From Flavobacteriales bacterium UBA1937 (lineage in GTDB: Bacteria; Bacteroidota; Bacteroidia; Flavobacteriales; Weeksellaceae): a DNA stretch of 51,291 nucleotides. Made by a program: the position numbers and the translations under genes. The notes beneath the pieces are model-generated. The model did no database searches. It was given only the letters and a program-made list of their open reading frames with translations, and was not told the origin of the DNA. Every line of letters starts with the position of its first letter. Positions within the stretch are counted from its first letter, which is position 1. Shown here piece after piece: positions 33,670 through 41,622 of the stretch. The stretch is from assembly GCA_002337005.1 (NCBI GenBank), contig DDFD01000068.1, forward strand, positions 1 through 51,291, in the 5' to 3' direction.

Positions 33670-34850
33670 TGAACCTTAGACTTCAAGAAATTGTAAAACA
33701 AATCATTCCAGATTTTAATCCAGAAGTAGAATCTGACCTTATAAAGGCAGAAAAAATTCTGAAAGCACATAGTAAGACTGATGAAAGTATCTCGCAAAAT
33801 GATATTGAAAATTTCTTAATATTTTTTAAAGAAAAAGGAAATAAATACCGAGAAATACTTGCAGATGAAAATCTCTCTAAAATAATAAATGGCGAAATTC
33901 CTAAAATAGATTCTTCAAAAAACAAAGTTCATCACATTTCACAAGAGATAAAAGATGATTTTTCGATGGATTTTTCTGATAAAATTATGCAGTTTGTAAA
34001 ACTGAGCATGCAAAATAATCATTGGGGAAATCTCAGAATATTTTACAAAAATTATTTCTCTATTATTAATGTAGAAAATCATGATGAATTGCTAGAAACT
34101 ATCAGTTCTAAAAATGATTTAATTTTAAGCATTATACCACAAAGAAATCAATACAAACTGTTTTTAAATGAATACAAATTTGCGATTAATCCTGATTATT
34201 TTGCACTTCAATCTGATGTAGATTCTCATTATTTTAATGAAGAAATTTTAGGTATTAATAATTCTCTGTCTAATCATCAAAAAACGGAAGATTATTATAA
34301 AGTCTTTTTGGGAAAAATCTTTATAGCTCTTAATCACTTCGATGCATTTACAGAAGACTTAAGAGATATATTATCAAACAATTACAAAGTTGGAAAAAAA
34401 TGGGCAGATAAAGAAAATAAAATTTTCAGTAAATTAGGAAAATCTACCTCAGATATAGCAGACAAAGACTATGGAAATGTTGCAGAATGGATTATTATGG
34501 GTATTTTTTATGCAATTATATCTTTAGGATTGTATCAATTATACTCTTTTAATAGCAATGTTTTTGTAATTTTAGTTGTTTTAGAGCTTATTGTATTTGC
34601 TGTAGCCAATAAAAGTTTGAACCGCAGTTTCGAAGAGCAATCAAAATCTAAAACAGATCAATCTTTTAGAAGAAAACTAAAAAAAATTAGTTTCAAAATT
34701 TTCATTCTTCAATTGTATGTTTTTTTTGCAATTATAGGATTAGGAATTATAGGTTTGCTTATCGCAATTGGAGTAGGAACTGGAGGTGCTGGTTTTATAG
34801 GTATGATATTTTTAATAAGATTTATTATAAAATTAGTGAAAAAAAATTAA
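33669..34850 (+). CDS. Unknown membrane protein, second of two tandem paralogs
   Basis: The 393-residue protein starts at GTG within the TAGTG overlap with the preceding gene. It shares that gene's pattern: IPDFNPEVESDLIKAEKILKAHSK at 13-36 (in parts), HWGNLRIFYKNYF near 117-129 and YKFAINPDYFALQSDVDSHYF near 168-188, then INNSLSNHQKT. About four membrane helices follow residue 275, with a Gly-rich hairpin (GVGTGGAGFIG) near the end. Overall identity to the first copy is low outside these motifs, so the duplication is old. Family and function are unknown to me. Confidence 0.7.
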   Translation: MNLRLQEIVKQIIPDFNPEVESDLIKAEKILKAHSKTDESISQNDIENFLIFFKEKGNKYREILADENLSKIINGEIPKIDSSKNKVHHISQEIKDDFSMDFSDKIMQFVKLSMQNNHWGNLRIFYKNYFSIINVENHDELLETISSKNDLILSIIPQRNQYKLFLNEYKFAINPDYFALQSDVDSHYFNEEILGINNSLSNHQKTEDYYKVFLGKIFIALNHFDAFTEDLRDILSNNYKVGKKWADKENKIFSKLGKSTSDIADKDYGNVAEWIIMGIFYAIISLGLYQLYSFNSNVFVILVVLELIVFAVANKSLNRSFEEQSKSKTDQSFRRKLKKISFKIFILQLYVFFAIIGLGIIGLLIAIGVGTGGAGFIGMIFLIRFIIKLVKKN

Positions 34851-34875
34851 AGCACTCTTCGTTGAGTGCTTTATA
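34847..34875. terminator. Bidirectional terminator between the paralogs and the Hsp70-like gene
   Basis: AAAGCACTC (34849-34857) pairs perfectly with GAGTGCTTT (34864-34872) around a six-base loop. The stem overlaps the stop codon of the second paralog and ends three bases before the end of the Hsp70-like gene, so it probably serves both strands. Confidence 0.85.
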
Positions 34876-37380
34876 TTATTTAATTCCTAGATTTCCTTCT
34901 TTATCTTCAAAAGGATCTTTTGGTTTTACTTTTAATAAGCTATACATCTCATGAATCACATATTTCACTTCTTTATAATTACCATTTTCCATAGCTTTAT
35001 CACCTGCCTCTATTAGTTTATTAATTTTGCTGGTATTACTATATTCATTAATATCACGATATTTATAAAAATAATAAAGATTAGCATAAGATTCATCTTT
35101 TTTATAATAAATATCCCGATTAAGTTTCTCTAATTCTTGCGTTTTTCTTTTAATGATAGACTTTTCATTGCTTTCTAAAAAGACTTTTTCATCTTTTATG
35201 ATTTTATGAAATTGGTCTATTTGTCTCTGCGAAGCGTCATCTAACATTCTTTCTAAATCTTCTTTAGAATCACGATATTCTTGTATTTCATACATTACAT
35301 CTCTGAAACGTACAATCTTGTCATACTCTTGCAAAGCACGTCTTTTTCTTTCGTCCAGCTGAAAAATTTTTTCTGTAAAATCTGTATCTTCTAGTTCTAC
35401 TAAATCAAATTTTATCTTGTAAAGTTCGTCTTTAATATTTTTAAATTTTGCAAAAACAGATAATCTTTCTGGTTCTACATCATCAATATTGTCAATATAA
35501 GACAGTTCGTCTTCAATTTCAAAAATTACTTTATCTATATCCTCCTGAAATTTAAGCTTATTAATATTTTTAGTATGAGGATTGAAAACTTCTTTTATTT
35601 CAAAATCTATAGAAGGAATATACACAGAAACTGATAAATCTCTACTTTCAGACATATTGAATTTGAGTTCTATATCCATACCTTTTAGCAAATTCATGGG
35701 CATATCTTGGCTGTTAATTTCTATGTAACCAATGCTCATATTACTTGCTGGTAAAGTACCAGTTCTACCTTCTAGAATATTGATAATCAACCTATCTTTT
35801 GCTTCTTTATTGAAATTTTTAGAAGTAGTTTTATAAATAGTTTTTGTAAGAGGAAGAATGTCATTTCTTTTAAAGATTCTTTCTAAAAAAGTACTGCCAA
35901 AATCATCATCTACTTCTAAACAAATATCATTAGGTAAAGGTTGTCCAGAAATATTATAAATACCGTGATTAATGTAAACATCATTTTTTTCTAAAACCAA
36001 ATTCTGATTTTCATCAAAAATGTTCACCGAAAATAAATTTCTTTGTTTAGGAAGTATCTTCACAAACTCCGAAAATTTATATTTAAAAGGCATTAAACCT
36101 GTATCAAAACCGCCATCTTTTCTTATAATTCTATAAAAACCATTGAAATTTTGAGGTGCAATACCTACCACCAACTCTTCTTCGTCTTGTGTATTTACCT
36201 CGTAAATAAATTTAGTTTCAAAAATATTTTTTTCACTGATATTCAATTCATTAGAAATAGATTCATTGATTATAGAGCCATCTATTTCTTTAGTTCCTGC
36301 AAAATAAGCCGCACCTACCATTACTGCAGTTGTAGGATCTATAGAATGATCTATTAAAATCCCAAAAACCTCTTTCAATCTTTCTTTAATATAAGGAATA
36401 TAAGTAGTTCCGCCAACCAAAATAATGCGTTCTATGTCTTGAGAAATTTTTTGATTTTCTTCTAATAATTTTTTAATTAAAGTAATAGATTCTTCTACTT
36501 TTTCATAAATTACTTGATTGAATTCTTCTCTACCAATCTCTAAATCAAGATAATAATCACCATCATTAAGTTCTATTTCGGTAATAATTTTATCTTTTAT
36601 TGAAAGTTCTTTTTTAATTTCTTCTGCTTTATAAAGCAATTCGTAATAGAGTTTTGTATAATAATTGTCTGTTTGTGATAAAAGTTTTTTGTAAAGGTTT
36701 TCTTCCTTTAAAATTTCCTCAATTTTTGGAGTCAAAATATGCTCTATTACAAGATGATCCAAATCTACACCGCCCAAAAAATTATTTCCTTCGTGATCAG
36801 TAATTTTCAGTTCTCTATCATTTATTTTCACAAGAGCTACATCAAAAGTACCACCACCAAAATCATAAACCAACCAATTTTTCTCGTCTTTAAGTTCTAA
36901 ATTCTGAAAATTAGCATAAGCAAGACATGCTGCAATAGGTTCTTGCAATAAAACTACCTGCTTAAAACCAGCATTCTCGCCAGATTTTTTGGTAGCATTG
37001 CTTTGTACAGTATCAAAAGATGCGGGAATTGTAATAACAATAGATTGAGGTTTTTCTTCTGATACAAAGCTCAATAATTCTTTTAAAACCATTGATGAAA
37101 GTTCTATAGGAGAAATTTGGGCATCATTTTCCGAAATTTTGTAAATATGCTCTGTTCCCATTTTTCTTTTGAAAGAAGAAAAAACATCTGCACTAGCTGT
37201 TTTCATTAACTCTCTTGCTTTTTCGCCTACAAAAATTCTATTTTTTCTATAAGCAACTACAGAAGGTAAAGTTTCTGAAAAACCAACTGGATTTTTATAA
37301 ATTATAATTTTACCATCTACAAATTTGCAAATTCCTGAATTAGTTGTTCCTAAGTCCACTCCAAAATTGATATTCCCCAT
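34876..37380 (-). CDS. Diverged Hsp70-family chaperone
   Basis: The 834-residue protein is longer than DnaK (about 640). The ATPase domain is complete: GVDLGTTNSGIC at 7-18, Lys71 placed like DnaK Lys70, IPASFD near 119-124, QEPIAACLAY (Glu147), VYDFGGGTFDVALV at 171-184, FLGGVD and ILVGGTTYIPYIKERL. After about residue 375 it departs from DnaK. The hydrophobic linker (VLLLDV type) is not visible, the beta-rich substrate region is poorly conserved and the last 200 residues are helical and coiled-coil-like. It is therefore not the housekeeping DnaK. It starts one base after the stop of a small GrpE-like gene. Confidence 0.88.
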   Translation of the reverse strand: MGNINFGVDLGTTNSGICKFVDGKIIIYKNPVGFSETLPSVVAYRKNRIFVGEKARELMKTASADVFSSFKRKMGTEHIYKISENDAQISPIELSSMVLKELLSFVSEEKPQSIVITIPASFDTVQSNATKKSGENAGFKQVVLLQEPIAACLAYANFQNLELKDEKNWLVYDFGGGTFDVALVKINDRELKITDHEGNNFLGGVDLDHLVIEHILTPKIEEILKEENLYKKLLSQTDNYYTKLYYELLYKAEEIKKELSIKDKIITEIELNDGDYYLDLEIGREEFNQVIYEKVEESITLIKKLLEENQKISQDIERIILVGGTTYIPYIKERLKEVFGILIDHSIDPTTAVMVGAAYFAGTKEIDGSIINESISNELNISEKNIFETKFIYEVNTQDEEELVVGIAPQNFNGFYRIIRKDGGFDTGLMPFKYKFSEFVKILPKQRNLFSVNIFDENQNLVLEKNDVYINHGIYNISGQPLPNDICLEVDDDFGSTFLERIFKRNDILPLTKTIYKTTSKNFNKEAKDRLIINILEGRTGTLPASNMSIGYIEINSQDMPMNLLKGMDIELKFNMSESRDLSVSVYIPSIDFEIKEVFNPHTKNINKLKFQEDIDKVIFEIEDELSYIDNIDDVEPERLSVFAKFKNIKDELYKIKFDLVELEDTDFTEKIFQLDERKRRALQEYDKIVRFRDVMYEIQEYRDSKEDLERMLDDASQRQIDQFHKIIKDEKVFLESNEKSIIKRKTQELEKLNRDIYYKKDESYANLYYFYKYRDINEYSNTSKINKLIEAGDKAMENGNYKEVKYVIHEMYSLLKVKPKDPFEDKEGNLGIK

Positions 37381-37381
37381 A

Positions 37382-37672
37382 TTACTCTGCTATTACTATT
37401 GCTTTTTGAACAAGTGCCATATTATCTGAATCCTTTTCAAAAATAGCAGGTTTCAAAACCTTTATTATTTTTGGATGAGAAGAATCACCCACTAGATTTG
37501 CTTCTATGGATGTATCTCTTTCATCATAAAATTTACCCAAAGGATTTTCTATATGATATCCCATTTCATCTAGTTCATGATATATTCTTTCGATATTTCT
37601 ATCAAAAATATTTAGATTTTGTTCTTTTGCTTTTTTTTCGATTTCAAAAATTTGGTTAATTATATTAATCAT
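37382..37672 (-). CDS. Small GrpE-like protein, probable dedicated nucleotide exchange factor
   Basis: The 96-residue protein has a helical start (residues 1-35) and then a segment that resembles the beta-rich head of GrpE: MGYHIENPLGKFYDERD, EANLVGD, KIIKVLKPAIF and MALVQKAIVIAE, compare GrpE patterns of G-x-x-x-I, D-x-N-x-H-x-A, V-x-x-V-L-Q-K-G and L-R-P-A-x-V-x-V-A. The long dimerising helix of GrpE is missing. The gene lies one base upstream of an Hsp70-like gene on the same strand, fitting a dedicated ADP-release factor. The assignment comes from pattern reading without a search. Confidence 0.55.
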   Translation of the reverse strand: MINIINQIFEIEKKAKEQNLNIFDRNIERIYHELDEMGYHIENPLGKFYDERDTSIEANLVGDSSHPKIIKVLKPAIFEKDSDNMALVQKAIVIAE

Positions 37673-37686
37673 ATTTTAATTTTATA

Positions 37687-37694
37687 CAAATTTA
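37687..37694 (-). promoter_or_regulatory. Bacteroidetes -7 box for the GrpE-like/Hsp70-like operon
   Basis: TAAATTTG on the minus strand matches TAnnTTTG, 14 bases before the start at 37672. Confidence 0.5.
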
Positions 37695-37786
37695 TAAATA
37701 GTAAATTGTTAAGCTTGTGATTCAAACTAAAAATTATTATGAATATGCACAATTAGTAATTTTTTAATTTTCAACAATTTATTTAT

Positions 37787-37842
37787 CATTCCGCAGGAAC
37801 CTAAACTGCTTTATTATCAATATATTGAGATTCTTACGGAAT
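37787..37842. repeat. Intergenic inverted repeat of the ATTCCGCAGGAA type
   Basis: ATTCCGCAGGAACCT and GAGATTCTTACGGAAT are imperfect inverted ends about 24 bases apart. This looks like a dispersed palindromic repeat, possibly a small non-autonomous element, not a gene. Confidence 0.5.
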
Positions 37843-38085
37843 AACAAAATGACTGCTTACCTTATCATTATGACTAAAAACGGACATTCATAAAAATTAT
37901 TTTAAAAATTCTTTAAACAAAAAAATTACACTACAAATTACTGAAAGTATTATCAATAAACAATGAATACATTATAATTCCAGAATTTCAATTTTTCATT
38001 TTACATAGATTAAACTTAGGCTTCTTCCATTTTTTATAAAAATTAAAAATAAAATTGAAATTAACAATAAAATTATATTCATTTT

Positions 38086-39099
38086 TTAGTTCTTAAACTC
38101 CGCTTTTAAAATTCTATTTTTCCCTGCAAAAACCAGTGTATTTTTATCTATCCATTCTACTACGTAGAGATTTTTTTCTTCAGAGATTACTTTCCAAGTT
38201 TTCCCAAAATCATCAGAATATGAGATATCTCCATCACCAACAGCTATTATTTCTTTTCCGCCAGAATTAGGGCGATATTTCACACAGGTTTTATACCCCG
38301 AATTTTTACCAGAAGCTACACTTTGCCAAGTTTCTCCACCATCTGAAGTCACTGCAATATTATTAATGTTGTCTTTTTGTTTGGTGTAATCTCCGCCTAC
38401 GGCAATTCCTAGTTTTTCATTATAAAAATCTATGGAATAAATTCCTGAAGAAGAAGCTCCGTTTACAAATGGCGTGCTAAAAACATCCCAATGAAAAGGC
38501 TTATCCCAAGTGAATTTAAAAATTCTAGAAGTTTTGCCACCTGTTGCAATCCAAACCGTATTCCCTACAGTAGCAATATTGGTATTGCTGGCTGCAAAAT
38601 GAGCTTCGCCATCATTATACAAAGGAATAATGCCGTCATCTTGATTGTAATTCTTTTTGGTAAAAGTTCTAAAGTATGCTTTATTTTTTTTAGTAGGATC
38701 ACTTATGGCAATTCCTCTTCCGTTTTTATCATAAGAAAAAGCATCATAAAAGGCTGTTCTAAGGGTATCTTTATAAAAAATTTCATAAGACAAATCTCTT
38801 TTATCAATTTTATAAAAATAAGCCGGACTTTCTATATTAGCCGTGTAAAGCAATTGATCATAATGTGCTAAAGTTCTGAATTCTAGCTTATCTGTAGATA
38901 ATCTCACTTGCTTTTTTCTGATGGTATCTTTCAGGTGTACAAAACCTAGCTTAGAATCTGTACCTACATAATAAACCTTACTATCTACTATCTGAATGGC
39001 TCTAATGCTAATTTTATCTTTTAACAAAAGACTAAAATCAAGTTTCTGAGCATTGAAAACTTGAAAACACAAAATCAATAAAACCGCAATTTTTCTCAT
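38086..39099 (-). CDS. Exported BNR/YCF48-like beta-propeller protein
   Basis: The 337-residue protein begins with a signal peptide (MRKIAVLLILCFQVFNAQ). It contains Asp-box repeats (TSDGGETWQSV near 255-265 and YSDDFGKTWKVI near 298-309), as in BNR/sialidase and YCF48-like propellers. The catalytic residues of sialidases are not evident. Relatives are annotated as oxidoreductases or photosystem-stability-like proteins on weak grounds. The role is unknown, probably periplasmic or surface-bound. The start at 39099 gives a proper signal peptide and lies six bases beyond the promoter box. Confidence 0.75.
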   Translation of the reverse strand: MRKIAVLLILCFQVFNAQKLDFSLLLKDKISIRAIQIVDSKVYYVGTDSKLGFVHLKDTIRKKQVRLSTDKLEFRTLAHYDQLLYTANIESPAYFYKIDKRDLSYEIFYKDTLRTAFYDAFSYDKNGRGIAISDPTKKNKAYFRTFTKKNYNQDDGIIPLYNDGEAHFAASNTNIATVGNTVWIATGGKTSRIFKFTWDKPFHWDVFSTPFVNGASSSGIYSIDFYNEKLGIAVGGDYTKQKDNINNIAVTSDGGETWQSVASGKNSGYKTCVKYRPNSGGKEIIAVGDGDISYSDDFGKTWKVISEEKNLYVVEWIDKNTLVFAGKNRILKAEFKN

Positions 39100-39104
39100 A
39101 AATT

Positions 39105-39112
39105 CAAAAATA
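39105..39112 (-). promoter_or_regulatory. -7 box placed for a leaderless mRNA of the BNR gene
   Basis: TATTTTTG on the minus strand ends six bases before the ATG at 39099. It directly abuts the T-run of the permease terminator. Confidence 0.5.
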
Positions 39113-39142
39113 AAAAAATTCCGCAACGTGTGCGGAATTTAA
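39112..39142 (-). terminator. Terminator of the amino-acid permease gene
   Basis: On the minus strand AAATTCCGCA pairs with TGCGGAATTT around a five-base loop and runs into T residues. The T-run continues into the promoter box of the next gene. Confidence 0.85.
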
Positions 39143-39153
39143 TATGATTAATT

Positions 39154-40695
39154 TTAATCTTTATCGTGTAAATCAATGTCAACTTCTTGCAGCGGTTCTT
39201 GTTCCGCTTTAAAGGTTTCTCCGAAACCTCCATTTTGAAGTTTAGAATGTCTTCTACTGTATAAGAAATAAATAATAAAACCTAATCCTAACCATATAGC
39301 AGAATAAGTTTGTGCTTCTATACTTAAATTGATAATTAAATATACATTAATTAAAATTCCACATACTGCAATTACAGGAAGTGCGGGAACTCTAAAATTT
39401 CTTTGAAGATTTGGTTCTTTTACTCTTAATACCCAAACAGCTACACATACCATTGTAAAAGCGAATAATGTTCCAAAACTTGTCATATGTGCTAAATCAT
39501 TGATTGGTGTAAAAGCGGCAACTACGGAAATCACAGCTCCTAAAATCATTAAATTCTTGCTAGGAACTCCAGTTTCGGTATTTACTTTTGAGAACGTTTT
39601 AGGAATTAACCCATCTTTAGACATTCCTAAGAAAATTCTAGATTGTCCCATAATCATTACCATTAATACAGATATAAGTCCTACAGTAGCAGCAATGGTG
39701 ATAATATAACCAGCCCAAGCCTGCCCTGCAATATCAAAAGCATAAGCTACTGGAGCTTTAATAGCGTCTGGATATTTACCTAATGGATTAAAATCTGAGT
39801 AATGCATCATTCCTGTTAAAACCAGTGATACTAAAATATATAGTAGCGTACAGATTAGCAAAGAAGCGATAATGGCAAATGGTACATCTTTCTTAGGATT
39901 GATAGCTTCACCAGCTTGTGTAGAAACAGCATCAAATCCTACATAAGCAAAGAAAATAGCAGAAGCACCAGCAATAATACCTGCAACTCCGTATGCATTG
40001 TGTGAGACACCATTTTCTGTAATTACCGTTTGAGCAGGAATAAAAGGAGTCCAATTAGCTGGATCTATAAAAAATGCACCTGCAACAATTACAAATATAA
40101 TAGCAGCCACTTTTAGCATTACAATAAAATTGTTTGCTTTAGCAGCTCCTTTGGTTCCTCTTAACAAAATAGAAATCACTACTAATACGATTACTAATGC
40201 TGGCAAATTCATTGCAAAACCAGAATTTCCTGCTGCAGCATAAGTTTGAGGATCTGTGGTTAACCAACCTGGTAGATGCAACCCAAACATTTTGAGCAAT
40301 TTACCAAAGTAACCAGACCAAGAAACAGCTACCGTCATAGAACCCATAGCATATTCTAGTATCAACCCCCAACCAATAATCCAAGCAAAAATTTCGCCTA
40401 CAGTTCCATAAGCATATGCATAAGCAGAACCTTCTACAGGCAATATAGATGCAAATTCAGCATAACACAAAGCTGCAAAAACACACGCAATCCCTGCAAT
40501 TACAAATGATAGTGCTAAGGCTGGCCCAGCATTATAATAAGCTCCTGTTCCTGTGAGAACAAAAATCCCACCTCCGATAATTGCTCCAATTCCAATAGCC
40601 GTAAGACTCCACTTACCTAGTACTCTCTTCAGCTGGCTCTTTTTGATGTCCGCTTCATAGGCACTCATCGGTTTTTTAATCCAAATATTCGACAT
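39154..40695 (-). CDS. APC-superfamily amino-acid permease
   Basis: The 513-residue inner-membrane protein has twelve to fourteen membrane helices. Near residues 35-49 the unwound helix 1 motif GIGAIIGGGIFVLTG binds the substrate backbone. YAEFASILPVEGSAYAYAY in helix 3 and FFAYVGFDAVSTQAGEA in helix 6 are typical of the cationic amino-acid transporter (CAT/YfnA) group. The exact substrate is unknown. It has its own promoter box and terminator. Confidence 0.9.
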   Translation of the reverse strand: MSNIWIKKPMSAYEADIKKSQLKRVLGKWSLTAIGIGAIIGGGIFVLTGTGAYYNAGPALALSFVIAGIACVFAALCYAEFASILPVEGSAYAYAYGTVGEIFAWIIGWGLILEYAMGSMTVAVSWSGYFGKLLKMFGLHLPGWLTTDPQTYAAAGNSGFAMNLPALVIVLVVISILLRGTKGAAKANNFIVMLKVAAIIFVIVAGAFFIDPANWTPFIPAQTVITENGVSHNAYGVAGIIAGASAIFFAYVGFDAVSTQAGEAINPKKDVPFAIIASLLICTLLYILVSLVLTGMMHYSDFNPLGKYPDAIKAPVAYAFDIAGQAWAGYIITIAATVGLISVLMVMIMGQSRIFLGMSKDGLIPKTFSKVNTETGVPSKNLMILGAVISVVAAFTPINDLAHMTSFGTLFAFTMVCVAVWVLRVKEPNLQRNFRVPALPVIAVCGILINVYLIINLSIEAQTYSAIWLGLGFIIYFLYSRRHSKLQNGGFGETFKAEQEPLQEVDIDLHDKD

Positions 40696-40723
40696 AATTT
40701 TTTATTTGTTAATTTTATGTTCC

Positions 40724-40731
40724 CAAAAATA
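40724..40731 (-). promoter_or_regulatory. Bacteroidetes -7 box for the amino-acid permease
   Basis: TATTTTTG on the minus strand matches TAnnTTTG, 28 bases before the permease start. Confidence 0.5.
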
Positions 40732-40857
40732 TGAAAATTTATGAATTATTAACACCTATATCTCAATTTTATTTGAATTTATTGAGAACTACCCTCAAAA
40801 AAATATGTATTTATCACTAATTTTTGGTTTTCTATGCTCCATTCTTCTTAAAAATGC

Positions 40858-40865
40858 TATTTTTG
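40858..40865 (+). promoter_or_regulatory. -7 box placed for a leaderless pnuC mRNA
   Basis: TATTTTTG ends five bases before the ATG at 40870. Confidence 0.5.
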
Positions 40866-40869
40866 AATT

Positions 40870-41544
40870 ATGATTTTTTATGAACTTTTCTTAAAACCCT
40901 ACGAAAGTTATACGACTTTCCAAATATTTTTAGAATTTATTGCGACAACTTTTGGAATGCTGAGTGTGTATTTTTCCATCAAAAAAAACATTTGGGTTTA
41001 TCCTACTGGTATTATTTCTACTACTCTATATGTATATATTCTTTTCGTATTTGGGCTATTAGGAGATTGTATGATTAATGTTTACTATACCATAATGAGC
41101 ATTTATGGTTGGATTCTTTGGTCTAAAAGTTCAGAAGATAACGTACACGTAGAAGTTTCTTGGGCTAATAAAAAAGACTGGATTTTTTCTATTTTCCTAT
41201 TTATTCTTAGTTTAGGCTTAGTAAGTGTAGTTTACTATTACAAACCATTGATAGACCATCAATTTGTATTAACCAAAGAAATAGAAAAAGCACTAGGTTT
41301 CGACCATTTAGATTGGGCAAATTGGCTAGACGTAGTTACTACCTCTATATTTTTAGTAGGAATGTGGCAAATGGCAAAACGAAAAGTAGAAAATTGGATT
41401 TTTTGGATTATTGGTGATATTATTTGTATTCCTATGATGATTTACAAAGGCTTAGGAATTACATCTCTACAATACATTGTGTTTACAGTAATGGCTTTTA
41501 AAGGATTTTACGAATGGCAAAAATCTTCCAAAGAAATAAGTTAA
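40870..41544 (+). CDS. pnuC: Nicotinamide riboside/mononucleotide transporter PnuC
   Basis: The 224-residue inner-membrane protein has seven membrane helices and the PnuC features: an N-terminal FIATTFGMLSVYFSIKKNIWVYPTGIIS, the YYTIMSIYGWILW tryptophan-rich segment near 74-86, and the C-terminal WIFWIIGDIICIPMMIYKGLGITSLQYIVF. It takes up an NAD precursor by facilitated diffusion. It may equally import a related vitamin such as thiamine (PnuT), as family members do. No riboswitch is visible upstream, and the promoter box leaves no room for one. Confidence 0.9.
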   Translation: MIFYELFLKPYESYTTFQIFLEFIATTFGMLSVYFSIKKNIWVYPTGIISTTLYVYILFVFGLLGDCMINVYYTIMSIYGWILWSKSSEDNVHVEVSWANKKDWIFSIFLFILSLGLVSVVYYYKPLIDHQFVLTKEIEKALGFDHLDWANWLDVVTTSIFLVGMWQMAKRKVENWIFWIIGDIICIPMMIYKGLGITSLQYIVFTVMAFKGFYEWQKSSKEIS

Positions 41545-41598
41545 AAACTCAATCATTATAATCTAAACTTTCAACCAAGATAATAAAAAGCTTTTGCT

Positions 41599-41606
41599 TA
41601 TTTTTG
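41599..41606 (+). promoter_or_regulatory. Bacteroidetes -7 box for dapF
   Basis: TATTTTTG matches TAnnTTTG, 16 bases before the dapF start at 41623. Confidence 0.5.
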
Positions 41607-41622
41607 CAATTATTTTATCAAA

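Larger units (their letters stand above)
37673..38085. other. 413-base non-coding gap between the Hsp70-like operon and the BNR gene
   Basis: The gap is very AT-rich. It holds the promoter box at 37687-37694, a GC-richer inverted repeat at 37787-37842 and otherwise no ORF, RNA gene or strong terminator that I can support. The BNR-repeat gene ends at its right edge without an obvious terminator hairpin. Confidence 0.6.

Noticed and set aside
34876..37380. MreB/FtsA-type actin-like protein
   Set aside because: The ATPase motifs GVDLGTTNSG, IPASFD and FGGGTFD are specific for Hsp70.
37382..37672. Antitoxin of a toxin-antitoxin pair
   Set aside because: The partner is an 834-residue Hsp70-like ATPase, and the GrpE-like pattern explains the pairing better.
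37673..38085. Small RNA gene in the long gap
   Set aside because: Only one imperfect inverted repeat and a promoter box for the neighbouring gene are visible; nothing supports a defined RNA.
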